The position numbers were made by a program, and so were the translations under genes. Shown piece by piece: positions 9,061 to 17,851 of a stretch of 42,877 nucleotides of DNA. Under the pieces are notes generated by a model, which saw nothing but the letters and a program-made list of their open reading frames with translations, did not search any database and had not been told where the DNA came from. Position 1 is the stretch's first letter; every line of letters starts with the position of its first letter. This stretch comes from Oscillospiraceae bacterium HV4-5-C5C (lineage in GTDB: Bacteria; Bacillota; Clostridia; Saccharofermentanales; Fastidiosipilaceae): the NCBI GenBank assembly GCA_012034405.1, contig JAAVLZ010000023.1, positions 1 to 42,877 on the forward strand, written 5' to 3'.

Positions 9061-10269
9061 TTAGGTTTCGTATACTTTTTCAAATTCATCGAGCTGATGA
9101 TCAATTGTATACTTTTCCAGCTGATTAACGCTATTTACTGCTTGTTGGATAATTCTATTTTTATCTTCAATATAATACATCATTCTATTTTTTAATTGCT
9201 CACAGTTCCTTGCCTCAACGACAAAGCCTGATTTTCTATCTTCTACCAATTCAGTTAATGCTCCCATATTGCTGCAAATCACAGGCATTGCATGTTTATA
9301 TGCATCCAGAACAACACGACCAAAAGGTTCTTCCCATAGTGAAGGGCAAAGCAACACATCTGTGCTTTGAAGAAGCTGCGAGACCTGCTGTTCATTCAAA
9401 AAGCCGACAAACTCAATTCTATTATCCTTGCTTGTCTCTGCAGCAACATAATCTTCTAAGTCACCTTTTCCAGCGATGTACAGCTTACATGTTTTATTCT
9501 CTATTGATCTAAAAGTATCAATCATCCATCGTATTCCTTTTTGCTCACTCAAGGTTCCAAGATATACAAACAATACTCCCGTTTTTTTATCCAATTCAGC
9601 TACTCTATTCGATAATATTTTTTTCACCGCACTAATATCAAAATCTGTAGCATTTGCAATAACCTTTTTGTCGCTACTCTTAAAAAATCCATCATCAGTT
9701 AGGATACTTAAAGTCAATGCCGATGGGGCCGTTACACAATCCACGTATTTTGAATGTAGCCTGTTCATATTTCGATGAAGTTGACACCCATAGCCAGGGT
9801 TTGCACATTTTCTCCCATTTGTTTTTTTACACGTCAATGCTACAAGTGGACACATTAAGTAATAATCTCTAACTGTATGAACGAGCCGTATATCCAACTT
9901 CTTCGCAATTTTCCATACAATTGGCGTAATCCCATACAAGTTATTTGTATTAATGACATCTGGCGCAAATCGTTTTATTTCCTGAGATAAACGCTTCGAG
10001 TTTCCAGTATTCCATATATCCAGAAGATGTCCCAAAAGTCTTCTCCAGCGTGGCACATCATGGATATTTATTTTCTTATATGCACCAAATGGCTTAAACC
10101 GAACAATTTCGATACCATCAATCACTTCTTCTGTATCATAAGCGCCGGTACACAGAACACGAACCGTATGTCCCCTGCTCTGCAGTCCCTCTGCAAGTTT
10201 TTTTACGCTATACTCTGCTCCACCACGGATGTCTGGTGCATAGAAAGAATTTATAAGCATTATTCTCAA
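9061..10269 (-). CDS. GT4 family glycosyltransferase
   Basis: A GT-B fold transferase opening with RIMLINSFYAPDIRGGAEYSV, the usual GT4 N-terminal (donor loop) pattern. The C-terminal domain has FVYLGTLSEQKGIRW and CPSLWEEPFGRVVLDAYKH, where the E-x7-E type motif binds the nucleotide sugar. The frame is open to 10290, but AAGGAGG lies eight bases before a TTG at 10269, so I place the start there (402 residues); an ATG three codons further in is the alternative. It is retaining by family rule; the sugar is unknown. It directly follows the GT4 gene at 10287-11357, with the ribosome binding site right behind that gene's stop codon. Confidence 0.85.
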   Translation of the reverse strand: MRIMLINSFYAPDIRGGAEYSVKKLAEGLQSRGHTVRVLCTGAYDTEEVIDGIEIVRFKPFGAYKKINIHDVPRWRRLLGHLLDIWNTGNSKRLSQEIKRFAPDVINTNNLYGITPIVWKIAKKLDIRLVHTVRDYYLMCPLVALTCKKTNGRKCANPGYGCQLHRNMNRLHSKYVDCVTAPSALTLSILTDDGFFKSSDKKVIANATDFDISAVKKILSNRVAELDKKTGVLFVYLGTLSEQKGIRWMIDTFRSIENKTCKLYIAGKGDLEDYVAAETSKDNRIEFVGFLNEQQVSQLLQSTDVLLCPSLWEEPFGRVVLDAYKHAMPVICSNMGALTELVEDRKSGFVVEARNCEQLKNRMMYYIEDKNRIIQQAVNSVNQLEKYTIDHQLDEFEKVYET

Positions 10270-10286
10270 TGCGACTTCCTCCTTAT

Positions 10287-11357
10287 TCAACTGCCAATTA
10301 ACTTAAGCATTTCATATGCTGATTTTTTCCACGAATGTTTTTCCAGGACGCTTCTGGCATCTCCAGTATGCTCTTGCATAAGTGCATCCATATCAACGTC
10401 ACTCTTATTAGGATCAATGTATATTGCTGAATCTTCATAGATTTCTGGTAAGCAACTTGCTTTAGAAACAATTATCTTCTTCCCCAGACTTAACGCTTCA
10501 AGTGGTGGAATTCCAAACCCTTCATGCAGCGAAGGTTGTATCAGTGCTAGGCAATGGAGCATCAAGGCTTTCATCTCCTCATCTGACACAAAACCCGTGA
10601 ATATAACGTTATCTGGCGAGTTCTTCTGTAACTCCTCAGACTCATTTGAAAAAGAGTCATTACCTGTCAAAACAAATGTATACTCTGGGTTTGTTTGAGC
10701 AGCAGTTATAATCCAGGCCAGGTTTTTATGTCTATATTTTGAGCCCAGTGCAAAAAAGTATGGTTTACCAATATCAATCATACATTTTTCAAACACACTT
10801 TCATCTGGATGAATTTCCTTCATATGTTCCCAGCCATTGCCAATTACCGTTATTCTATTGGGTGCGACACCATAATACTTTACAATTTCCTTCCTAGACT
10901 CATTGCTGACTGTTATAATTTGAACATTTTCTTGCGCTGTGACCTTCTTAACTCTCCATATATAAAATGCTCGATGAATTTCGTGGCCCTTATAATTCTC
11001 TGGAAAACTTTCATATATGCAATCATGAATAGCAATATATTTTACTCCACGCACAGGAATGCTCAGTGTCAGGTCGACCCCAATACCTTTTGTTTTCTTT
11101 ACATATATTGGAAAAATAATTTGTTCCCAGATAATCCTGCTGACTGGTCCGGTATACTGGCCCTTTTTCACTACTACTATATTTTTAAAGCACAACTCGT
11201 GCTCATTTGCATTCGCTGGTACAAGAAGATTTACACAATACTTGTCCTTAGAATTGTCAAGCAATTTATCTAGTTCTCTTAATATGTTATAAGCGTATCT
11301 GCTGACCCCAACAACATTTTTCCCTGCCCAGCAGCCGTTAAAAACTATTCTTTTCAT
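10287..11357 (-). CDS. GT4 family glycosyltransferase
   Basis: A 356-residue GT-B transferase. The N-terminus shows FNGCWAGKNVVGVSRYAYN. The C-terminal Rossmann-like domain has FALGSKYRHKNLAWI and then QPSLHEGFGIPPLEALSLGK, the hallmark nucleotide-sugar binding block of the mannosyl/rhamnosyl-like GT4 group. Given manC at the head of the locus, a mannosyltransferase is attractive, but donor choice cannot be read. It is separated from the upstream transferase by about 250 bases of low-complexity, non-coding sequence. Confidence 0.83.
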   Translation of the reverse strand: MKRIVFNGCWAGKNVVGVSRYAYNILRELDKLLDNSKDKYCVNLLVPANANEHELCFKNIVVVKKGQYTGPVSRIIWEQIIFPIYVKKTKGIGVDLTLSIPVRGVKYIAIHDCIYESFPENYKGHEIHRAFYIWRVKKVTAQENVQIITVSNESRKEIVKYYGVAPNRITVIGNGWEHMKEIHPDESVFEKCMIDIGKPYFFALGSKYRHKNLAWIITAAQTNPEYTFVLTGNDSFSNESEELQKNSPDNVIFTGFVSDEEMKALMLHCLALIQPSLHEGFGIPPLEALSLGKKIIVSKASCLPEIYEDSAIYIDPNKSDVDMDALMQEHTGDARSVLEKHSWKKSAYEMLKLIGS

Positions 11358-11606
11358 TTGTAATTATCCTTATTAGATTTTTCAATTATTCATGGTTTCT
11401 ATTAACATTCCTTTTGTCCACATCCCCCTATTCTATATTATTGATACAATATCTTTTAGTGGCTTCAGAAACCGAAATCACCTTGTCGGCACACTTGCAA
11501 GGCAGGAGGAAAAAGATATTTATCGTTCTGGATTTTTTCACTTTCCGTGAGGGGGCTCAGAAATCAAAGATCTTGTATCTATTCCAATTTGCATTTATTC
11601 ACCGCC

Positions 11607-12722
11607 TCATATAAATAATGCATCTCTCAACTTCATAGCTTCGATTTTCCAATTAAACATCTGTGCTCTTTTCATTCCAGCTTTTTTTATTATCTCAAGC
11701 CGCTTCTCTGGAAGATTCATGACATTCACAATCTGATCTTTCAGTTCTCCTACGTTTTGATTTGTAAAATAGAAAGCGGAATCGCCCAGAATTTCTGGTA
11801 AAGAAGCAGCATCCGAAGAAATGACTGGAATTCCCATAGACATTGCTTCAATTGGAGGAATCCCAAAGCCTTCATACACTGAAGGGAATACGAAAACTTG
11901 TGCATTCCTATACACATATGGCAATAAATAATCATCAACAAACCCGGTAAAATGAATTCGTTTAGCTGTTTGCTCATCAAGATTCAGAAGCATATCATCC
12001 ATTAACCATCCTTTTCTTCCAGCTAAAACCAGCTTTGTATCAAGCTTCTTTTCTTTAACAAGCTCACCAAATGCATCAATCAGAATCCTCATATTTTTCC
12101 TAGGCTCTAAAGTTGAAAGACAGAGAATATAGTTGTCAGGAAGTCCATATGCTTCCTTTGCTTTCATGTCTTGTTTTATTTCATATTTAAAATTAGCGAA
12201 GCAATCTGCTAAGCCGTCATAAACGACTACAACTTCATTAAGATTTTTTTTCAAAATCTTGGTAATCCTATCTTTAGAGAACTGTGAAACCGTGGCAATC
12301 TTTTTGTGTCCGTGCGCAGCTTTTCTATACATAACCTTAAAATAGAGTGTCATGTATTTCTTATTCTTGCTCGGGCAATCCCAACAACCCATATCATGAA
12401 TTGTACTGATTGCTTTTTTACTGAAAAAGAAGAAAGGTGCTGGGAATGCCGGAAATAAGTAGTAGTCAGCCTTTATGGTTAGCAATTTTAAAGGTAATTG
12501 TATTTGATTGAAAACTAGTTTATTTTTTCCATTAATAACAACGCATTTTATATTTTCCGACCTTTTCTCAAATTCCTTATGAACCTCATTTTTAAAAACG
12601 AGGATGTATTCTATATCGTTTCTACTTGGATCTGAAATTAATACCTTTGTAATACTAAGGGCAAACCGTTCTATTCCAGAAAAATTATCTGCAAGGGAAG
12701 TTAAGTCTATTAATACTTTCAT
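11607..12722 (-). CDS. GT4 family glycosyltransferase
   Basis: A 371-residue GT-B transferase with ALSITKVL near the N-terminus, YILCLSTLEPRKNMRILIDAF at the start of the C-terminal domain and FPSVYEGFGIPPIEAMSMG as the donor-binding block. It resembles its neighbour at 10287-11357 in overall plan, which suggests that the two add related sugars in succession. AAAGGG lies five bases before the ATG. The gene is flanked by gaps of about 250 bases downstream and 460 bases upstream that hold no gene, unusual inside a tight polysaccharide operon and consistent with patchwork assembly. Confidence 0.83.
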   Translation of the reverse strand: MKVLIDLTSLADNFSGIERFALSITKVLISDPSRNDIEYILVFKNEVHKEFEKRSENIKCVVINGKNKLVFNQIQLPLKLLTIKADYYLFPAFPAPFFFFSKKAISTIHDMGCWDCPSKNKKYMTLYFKVMYRKAAHGHKKIATVSQFSKDRITKILKKNLNEVVVVYDGLADCFANFKYEIKQDMKAKEAYGLPDNYILCLSTLEPRKNMRILIDAFGELVKEKKLDTKLVLAGRKGWLMDDMLLNLDEQTAKRIHFTGFVDDYLLPYVYRNAQVFVFPSVYEGFGIPPIEAMSMGIPVISSDAASLPEILGDSAFYFTNQNVGELKDQIVNVMNLPEKRLEIIKKAGMKRAQMFNWKIEAMKLRDALFI

Positions 12723-13182
12723 CGCAGCCCTTTCTCATCTAGCACTAATCCTCATTCTACAAGATAGAACAAGCATCGATTCCGCAATAGTAAGCCAATT
12801 ATGTTTATAGAAAAGCTGCAATCATCATAACATTTGTTGTACTGGCAGCATTTTCTAACTTGTAGCTTTTCGCCATGTTAAACTAATGAATTCAAATGGT
12901 AGTACATCAGCAACATATATTTTCAGTTGATGATAATATCTTATCATGTACAAGGATATAGCCAATTTGAATGGAAGGAATTAATAGCCCCACAGCCCAG
13001 GTATGACCATGTCTTTCTCTTTCAATTCGCCGCTTAGCACCACTTTTGTCCTCTATATACTAAGCTTCCCTGAGACATTTAGATCGACTAATGATTTATC
13101 TATTTTATCATTTATAGCGGTCATATATAGGTTTTCTTGTCTTCTGTTAGTGATAGTTATTTCTATATATATATTATTGCCA
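12723..13182. other. 460-base gap in the polysaccharide operon
   Basis: AT-rich sequence between the GT4 gene and the TagA-family gene. I see no gene, no promoter of quality and no T-tailed hairpin. Short open stretches exist in several frames but without start signals or recognisable domains. It may hold decayed coding sequence. Confidence 0.4.
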
Positions 13183-13971
13183 TTAATAGTTGGTTATATC
13201 GTTGTTATTAAGTTCATTTTTTATCCTCTTCCTGTACTTAATAGCCAAGCCAAGAATTTTTCTATCATCCACCAAATACCGTTTTGCCATACGTTTGGGA
13301 TCTTGAGTAATTCTATAAAGCCATTCCAATCCATGATTAGCCATCCATCTCGGAGCTCTCTTAATAATTCCTGCCTCAAAATCAAAACTGGCACCTAAGC
13401 CAAGGGAAATAGGTACACCTAACTCTTCTCGATTGTAGTAAATATACTTCTCCTGCTTCGGACAGCCTAAGCCGATAATCAAGATGTCAGGGTGGGTTTC
13501 CTTGATCATCGATTTAATTCTTTCTATCTCTGCGCGATCTTTTTCAAAACCTAACGGTGGTGAATATGTACCAACAACCTGTAGCCCACTAAATCGTTTA
13601 GCTAGATTATCAGCAGCTTTAGCAGCAACACCTTCTGCCGCGCCTAAAAAAAACATTTTATATCCCTTTTCGGCTGCCATCTTGCAAAGTAACGGAAACA
13701 GATCAGAACCAGATATTTTCTCTTTAATAGGCGTTCCATACCATTTTGCAAGCCATAAAAGTGGCTTACCATCTGCGAGAATCAAAGAAGCATCAGCATA
13801 TATTTTTCGAAGTTCTTCATTGGTTTCAAGTTGCACAATATGATCGACATTTGGAGTAACAACATACGCATTATTCTTCTCTTGAATTAATCTATCTATC
13901 TCCCCTAATGCTTCCTGCATTGTTAGGTTATCTATCTCTGTATTCATAAACCTGAATCTTTGCGCCTGCAT
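13183..13971 (-). CDS. WecG/TagA/CpsF family glycosyltransferase
   Basis: A 262-residue member of the WecG/TagA/CpsF (GT26) family: AYVVTPNVDHIVQL (about residues 36-49), LILADGKPLLWLAKWYG, MFFLGAAEGVAAKAA, IIGLGCPKQEKYI and the APRWMANHGLEWLYRI block near the C-terminus are all family landmarks. TagA uses UDP-ManNAc and CpsF/WecG relatives add the second sugar to an undecaprenyl-diphosphate-linked sugar. It has a GGGAGG site five bases before the ATG. It would act just after the initiating phosphotransferase, which is not in this window. The basic C-terminal tail fits peripheral membrane attachment. Confidence 0.9.
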   Translation of the reverse strand: MQAQRFRFMNTEIDNLTMQEALGEIDRLIQEKNNAYVVTPNVDHIVQLETNEELRKIYADASLILADGKPLLWLAKWYGTPIKEKISGSDLFPLLCKMAAEKGYKMFFLGAAEGVAAKAADNLAKRFSGLQVVGTYSPPLGFEKDRAEIERIKSMIKETHPDILIIGLGCPKQEKYIYYNREELGVPISLGLGASFDFEAGIIKRAPRWMANHGLEWLYRITQDPKRMAKRYLVDDRKILGLAIKYRKRIKNELNNNDITNY

Positions 13972-14360
13972 GATAACCTCCCTTATTATTCATTTTGGGA
14001 CAATATAGTTTGTAAGGAAATCTCTTCTGGGATCTTGCACCATCCTAGTACATTCATAAGAGATAGGGCTTAATCCATATGGTCTAATACAGATTGAATA
14101 GCAGTCTATGGGTAAGAACCCCTCACCTGCCTCCCCATATACTAAAGAAAGTTCCTCTCTTGTCAATGCGGCCATAGTCATTTACATGGTGAGTCACATT
14201 GGAGCTATCCTGGTTCAAAAGCTTTGTCTTTATCTGCCCTTTAAAAGAACCATTCACTACATAACTGCTTCAATCTTGATACACGGATCACCCCATGCTT
14301 CTGCAAATGATGTCAGATGGAATTATTTAATAGTTTCGATTACCCTGTCGCCCTCTTTTC
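13972..14360. other. 390-base gap between manC and the TagA-family gene
   Basis: A 63-codon minus-strand frame (13990-14181, MTMAALTREELSLVYGE...) is open but has no good ribosome binding site and no domain I recognise. On the plus strand 14180-14290 reads VSHIGAILVQKLCLYLPF, faintly like the IS66 transposase segment before PLYRQE; this is too weak to call. No terminator is seen, so the operon probably reads through. Confidence 0.35.
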
Positions 14361-15671
14361 TTATCCTATCGGAAATTTAACCTTATCTGTAACACAGATC
14401 TCATTGCCCAGTTGAACTTCGATCATATCTAGCGCAGTAATGGCACTAACGGTATGTTTACAGCCTGCAGCAATCGTAATAACATCGCCTGTACGAAGGG
14501 CTTGCTCAATACCGTCCACGATAGCCTTGCCATTACCAGAAATGACGGTCCAGACTTCCTCGCGCTCATTGTGCATGTGGTAGCTCATCCTTTCACCAGC
14601 CTTCATGGAGACCTTGATCGTCATGGATCCCGGCTGCTCGTCAATGACCTTATATGTACCCCAAGATTTTTCAACATACCTTGCCTCTGTCTTAATTTTT
14701 TCCACATAAGGCTTCATCTGGCCGCTGCGCTCCTTATCGGAGATCAAGATACCATCATCGCTGGCCGCAATGATCATGTCTTTGCACCCCATACAGAGAA
14801 TGGGAATATTCAGTTCATTAATCACATTGATATTCACACAAGTTTCATCAAGGATTACTTTACCTTTGGTCTTATCTGCCATAACCTCAGCCATCATGTT
14901 CCACGTGCCAACATCTTTCCACTCTCCGCCGTATCGCAGAACCTGAACGCTGGATTCCTTCTCGACTACTGCATAGTCGAAACTGATTTTGGTAAGGGTG
15001 TCATATTTATCGTACAGGCTACGGTAATTCACAAAATCAATCATACCGTGTGCTTTATCCAACAGATAGCCTATCTTGAACGCAAAGATACCAGCATTCC
15101 ACAGAGCATGCTGTGTCAGATATTTCTTAGCGGTCTCCACATCCGGCTTTTCTTTGAAAGCTTTGACCTTGCTGACATCTTCGCCACTTTCAGGGATTAT
15201 ATATCCGTACTTCTCGCTGGGATAGGTCGGCTCAATGCCCATCAGTGTCAGATTAGCACCGCCTTGCTCTGCCATCTCTTGTAAAGTTTTAACAGCTTCG
15301 TAATAGCTGTAATCCACATACGGATCGACTGGGCAAACAACAACTGCTTCATTCTCTGAAAAGCCTAATTCATCGTGCAGATAGGCTACAGCAAGAGTAA
15401 TGGCCGGAAAGGTATCACGGCGACAAGGTTCTACACATACGGATGTTTTTTCACCCAGCTGGTTTTTAATTGCACTTGCCTGCGATATGCTGGTTGCAAT
15501 AGTAATTTTTGCGTTCGCATCTACTGCAGTGATTTGTCGATACACACGTTGTACCATGGATTCATATTGATTCTTATTCTTGAACAGCTTAATAAACTGT
15601 TTGCTACGTACATCATTTGACAGTGGCCAGAGCCGCATACCTGAACCACCAGAAAGTAAAATAATATTCAT
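14361..15671 (-). CDS. manC: Mannose-1-phosphate guanylyltransferase / mannose-6-phosphate isomerase
   Basis: A 436-residue type II PMI enzyme. The N-terminal nucleotidyltransferase domain has the signature LLSGGSGMRLWPLSN at residues 4-18, CRRDTFPAI, VCPVDPYV and the FKEKPD motif. The C-terminal cupin domain (about residues 330-436) has the PMI block WGTYKVID, MSYHMHNEREEVWTVISG and GDVITIAAGCKHTV. It supplies GDP-mannose in the cytoplasm for the polymer. It is the first biosynthetic gene after the leader behind loaP and has a GGAG site seven bases before the ATG. The base composition is higher in GC than that of the downstream genes, suggesting another origin. No manB or gmd/fcl gene is seen next to it. 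Confidence 0.92.
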   Translation of the reverse strand: MNIILLSGGSGMRLWPLSNDVRSKQFIKLFKNKNQYESMVQRVYRQITAVDANAKITIATSISQASAIKNQLGEKTSVCVEPCRRDTFPAITLAVAYLHDELGFSENEAVVVCPVDPYVDYSYYEAVKTLQEMAEQGGANLTLMGIEPTYPSEKYGYIIPESGEDVSKVKAFKEKPDVETAKKYLTQHALWNAGIFAFKIGYLLDKAHGMIDFVNYRSLYDKYDTLTKISFDYAVVEKESSVQVLRYGGEWKDVGTWNMMAEVMADKTKGKVILDETCVNINVINELNIPILCMGCKDMIIAASDDGILISDKERSGQMKPYVEKIKTEARYVEKSWGTYKVIDEQPGSMTIKVSMKAGERMSYHMHNEREEVWTVISGNGKAIVDGIEQALRTGDVITIAAGCKHTVSAITALDMIEVQLGNEICVTDKVKFPIG

Positions 15672-16400
15672 AATATTCTCCGCTCCTTTCTCGTATCATC
15701 CGCACATTTTGCGATACTTTTTCATTTCTATTTCAGCATATCTGCTTACGGGGGGGTAGCGACAACATCCTCGATTTATCCGCCGCTTTTTTATTCACCA
15801 CGCTGACAGAAAATCTATCTCAAACTGCTCCTCCAGTTTATCCTGAAAGCTGATGTCCTGATTTATATAACAGCCAAATATTTTACAAATGATCTTAACA
15901 TCAGTAAGCATATTGATGGTGTCAGGTCGTAATTTCTTGGAATCTGCTCTCCCTTTTCCGTAGTGACTGTGGTCTTTACCTTGAACGAGTTATACACGTT
16001 TTGCCGGGCTTTGTGCGTGGTCTACATTTATTCTTCAGAAGACGCATACCAGTCTGGTTGCTGGTTATCAGCTCAGCCTGCGCAAAAGTCTTGCCGAAGC
16101 AGCGGCACAAGCCAAGGTGCTTCTTGTGCCAGACCTACCACACTCAGTTCAGTGCTGGAGATTATTCAGGAAGAATATGGATTGTGTCATTTAGATAGTG
16201 CGTTCGCGCAGAAACTCCTAACTTGAAGATGATATTCTTGTTATTGAATTTTACATATGCTTGACATCTATCTCTTATGGAATTTGCACGGACTGGTTTA
16301 ATATGATTTCATGCTTGATTTACTCATTATTGCTTAAGTGAATTTCAAACTATCTTGAGCTGTCATACAGCTATGATTGTTTTCACTGATGACCGATCAT
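15672..16400 (-). promoter_or_regulatory. 0.73-kb untranslated leader between loaP and manC
   Basis: No convincing gene lies here on either strand. An 87-codon plus-strand frame (15963-16226) is opposite to the operon and matches nothing I know. By analogy with other LoaP-controlled loci, where the antiterminator loads through an RNA hairpin in the leader and then lets RNA polymerase pass terminators, this stretch is the likely site of action. It contains the hairpin at 16104-16130 and a small dyad next to the loaP stop codon (AGCTGT-CAT-ACAGCT). The regulatory role is inference. Confidence 0.45.
16104..16130 (-). promoter_or_regulatory. Candidate LoaP-type RNA hairpin
   Basis: GGCACAAG (16104-16111) and its exact complement CTTGTGCC (16123-16130) leave an 11-base loop. 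As RNA of the operon strand it forms a 27-nt hairpin about 270 bases after the loaP stop and 430 before manC. Size and place fit an antiterminator loading element; sequence identity to a known one is not claimed. Confidence 0.35.
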
Positions 16401-17000
16401 TCACTCCACCCACTCAAACGGTAACCATACAACGCTTGCCTGCCCCATGAACTGTATTCTCACTCGGGCATTTCGGTTCTTCTTGGAGATCTCTTTAATA
16501 CAGCCATCCAGATCTTTCAAAGGACCCTCTACAATCCTGACCTTATCGCCGATCCGGGTAGCTTTGGAACACTGAATGTGTCCCCTATGCTTTAAAAACC
16601 ACAGGGCATAGTCCCGGTCCTCATGCCTTAGCTCCAGCATATCCTCTTCAGACCGGAGGATCTTAAAAACGTCAGGCAAGATGCGCAGCGCCCGGCCATC
16701 AAGATTTGTCTGTTTATAAATAAATACATAGCCGGGGAACATCGGAACCTGAACCAAGCTTCGCTTGCTGTTGACGCTTTTGTGCTTATCCTGCAAAATC
16801 GGCATAGCCAGGGTTTCCGGATAGCGCTGGACAATTGTCTCCGCCAGCTTCTTTTCCCGCCCGCCCTTACAGTAGACACAGTAAGTCAGGATCGTTTCAG
16901 GCTGGCTCTGGCTCAAGGTCAAATAGTCCTCAGCCAGTTTTGACCAGCTGAAGACAGCTTCGCCCTTCCGGCCCTGGGTCGGATGATCCTCCAGCTGCAT
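16401..17000 (-). CDS. loaP: LoaP-like NusG paralog, transcription antiterminator
   Basis: A 199-residue NusG-family protein. The NGN domain shows TYCVYCKGGREKKLAETI and QVPMFPGYVFIYKQT (the FPGYVF block is shared by NusG, RfaH and LoaP). The C-terminal KOW domain reads RIGDKVRIVEGPLKDLDGCI followed by VWLPFEWVE. Housekeeping NusG lies with secE and ribosomal genes; this copy sits alone at the head of a polysaccharide operon, the usual place of LoaP, which binds RNA polymerase and suppresses termination across long operons. AAGGAGG lies four bases before the ATG. The region upstream is AT-rich and should hold the promoter. UpxY-type paralogs are the alternative, but those belong to Bacteroidetes. 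Confidence 0.85.
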   Translation of the reverse strand: MQLEDHPTQGRKGEAVFSWSKLAEDYLTLSQSQPETILTYCVYCKGGREKKLAETIVQRYPETLAMPILQDKHKSVNSKRSLVQVPMFPGYVFIYKQTNLDGRALRILPDVFKILRSEEDMLELRHEDRDYALWFLKHRGHIQCSKATRIGDKVRIVEGPLKDLDGCIKEISKKNRNARVRIQFMGQASVVWLPFEWVE

Positions 17001-17851
17001 ATATCCTCCTTAGCCGCGCACGTCTCAAAAATCAAGGCCGTTGGGTTCAGAATTCATGGGTTGTACTTCTGATAACAGTTTTAATATTATTTTTTAATAC
17101 AGAAGTATCTAGATATTTATATCATAATTATGCTCTGAAATCCACTGATTCAGCGGCTGTTAAGGCCTATTGGGGCTGGATTGTAGTCATTTTCTGCTAA
17201 TTGTGATCGTTTAGTAACCTAGACCTAACTAAAGGATGTTTCTTTTAACCTGCGCGTACTGCTTTCTTAAACGCTGGGGGATGCGCCCGGTGGCGCTTGC
17301 GGCGGTTTTGTCTGCTCCCGTAACTGCTGGCGTCGGTACTCAACCGGCGTCACACCATTTTTGAGCTTTTCAAGGCGACTAATACAAATCTCCTCTGCAA
17401 GAGATACCCTGTTTAAGATCAAGCTCTGGTATTGTTCCTGTAGCAAGTGATCGACTCTAGTTGTCCAGCACCGATTCCCTCTGATACCGTCCGTTCATCG
17501 GCTCATTTACCAAGATGATTCTTGTCCAGCCGTAGCCATTGCCCCCAGCGGTCAGCAAGGTGGCAAAGCGGTCATTCCAGACAAGCTTTTCATAAGCTCG
17601 TCCGATCACGGGTAGGTATAGAGCTGTTTGCGATTGACTGGACAGCGAACCGATCTGACATCAGGCTAACAGGCGCGCTGATCTGTTTTCTTACTGAACT
17701 GTAAGCTTCAGGGCATAACTGTTAGGTGAATCGCAGGATATCAGGCCCGCCCTCTGGCTAGACTAAAGCAGTAAATATCCTGGCGCCGGCCAGAGATCCC
17801 GGTGGTACAAGCCAATCTCTGTCGCGCCGCCAAATCAGGAGAGTAAATAAG
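17001..17851. other. Gap upstream of loaP with likely promoter region and transposase tail
   Basis: 17001-17150 is very AT-rich and should contain the loaP promoter on the minus strand; no box pair stands out. An 8-base dyad, TACTTCTG (17064-17071) and CAGAAGTA (17100-17107), lies in it and could bind a regulator. 17267-17430 is a transposase tail. 17430-17850 contains only short frames without support. Confidence 0.4.
17267..17430 (-). pseudogene. C-terminal remnant of an IS3-type transposase (OrfB-like)
   Basis: The minus strand reads ICISRLEKLKNGVTPVEYRR and then a Pro-rich end before a TAA at 17267-17269. Short Met-less tails with N-x-x-TPVEYR are the usual C-terminus of IS3-family integrase subunits. 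The rest of the element is not recognisable upstream. It lies near the point where base composition changes between the polysaccharide locus and the GC-rich flank. The family call rests on a short stretch. Confidence 0.45.

Noticed and set aside
13990-14181. 63-codon minus-strand frame between manC and the TagA-family gene
   Set aside because: Right strand for the operon but no convincing ribosome binding site and no known family; kept only as a note.
15963-16226. 87-codon plus-strand frame in the leader behind loaP
   Set aside because: No ribosome binding site, no recognisable domain, and it runs against the operon; the stretch is better explained as leader.
16261-16290. Plus-strand TTGACA as a promoter
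   Set aside because: No acceptable -10 box at 16-18 bases and no plus-strand gene behind it.
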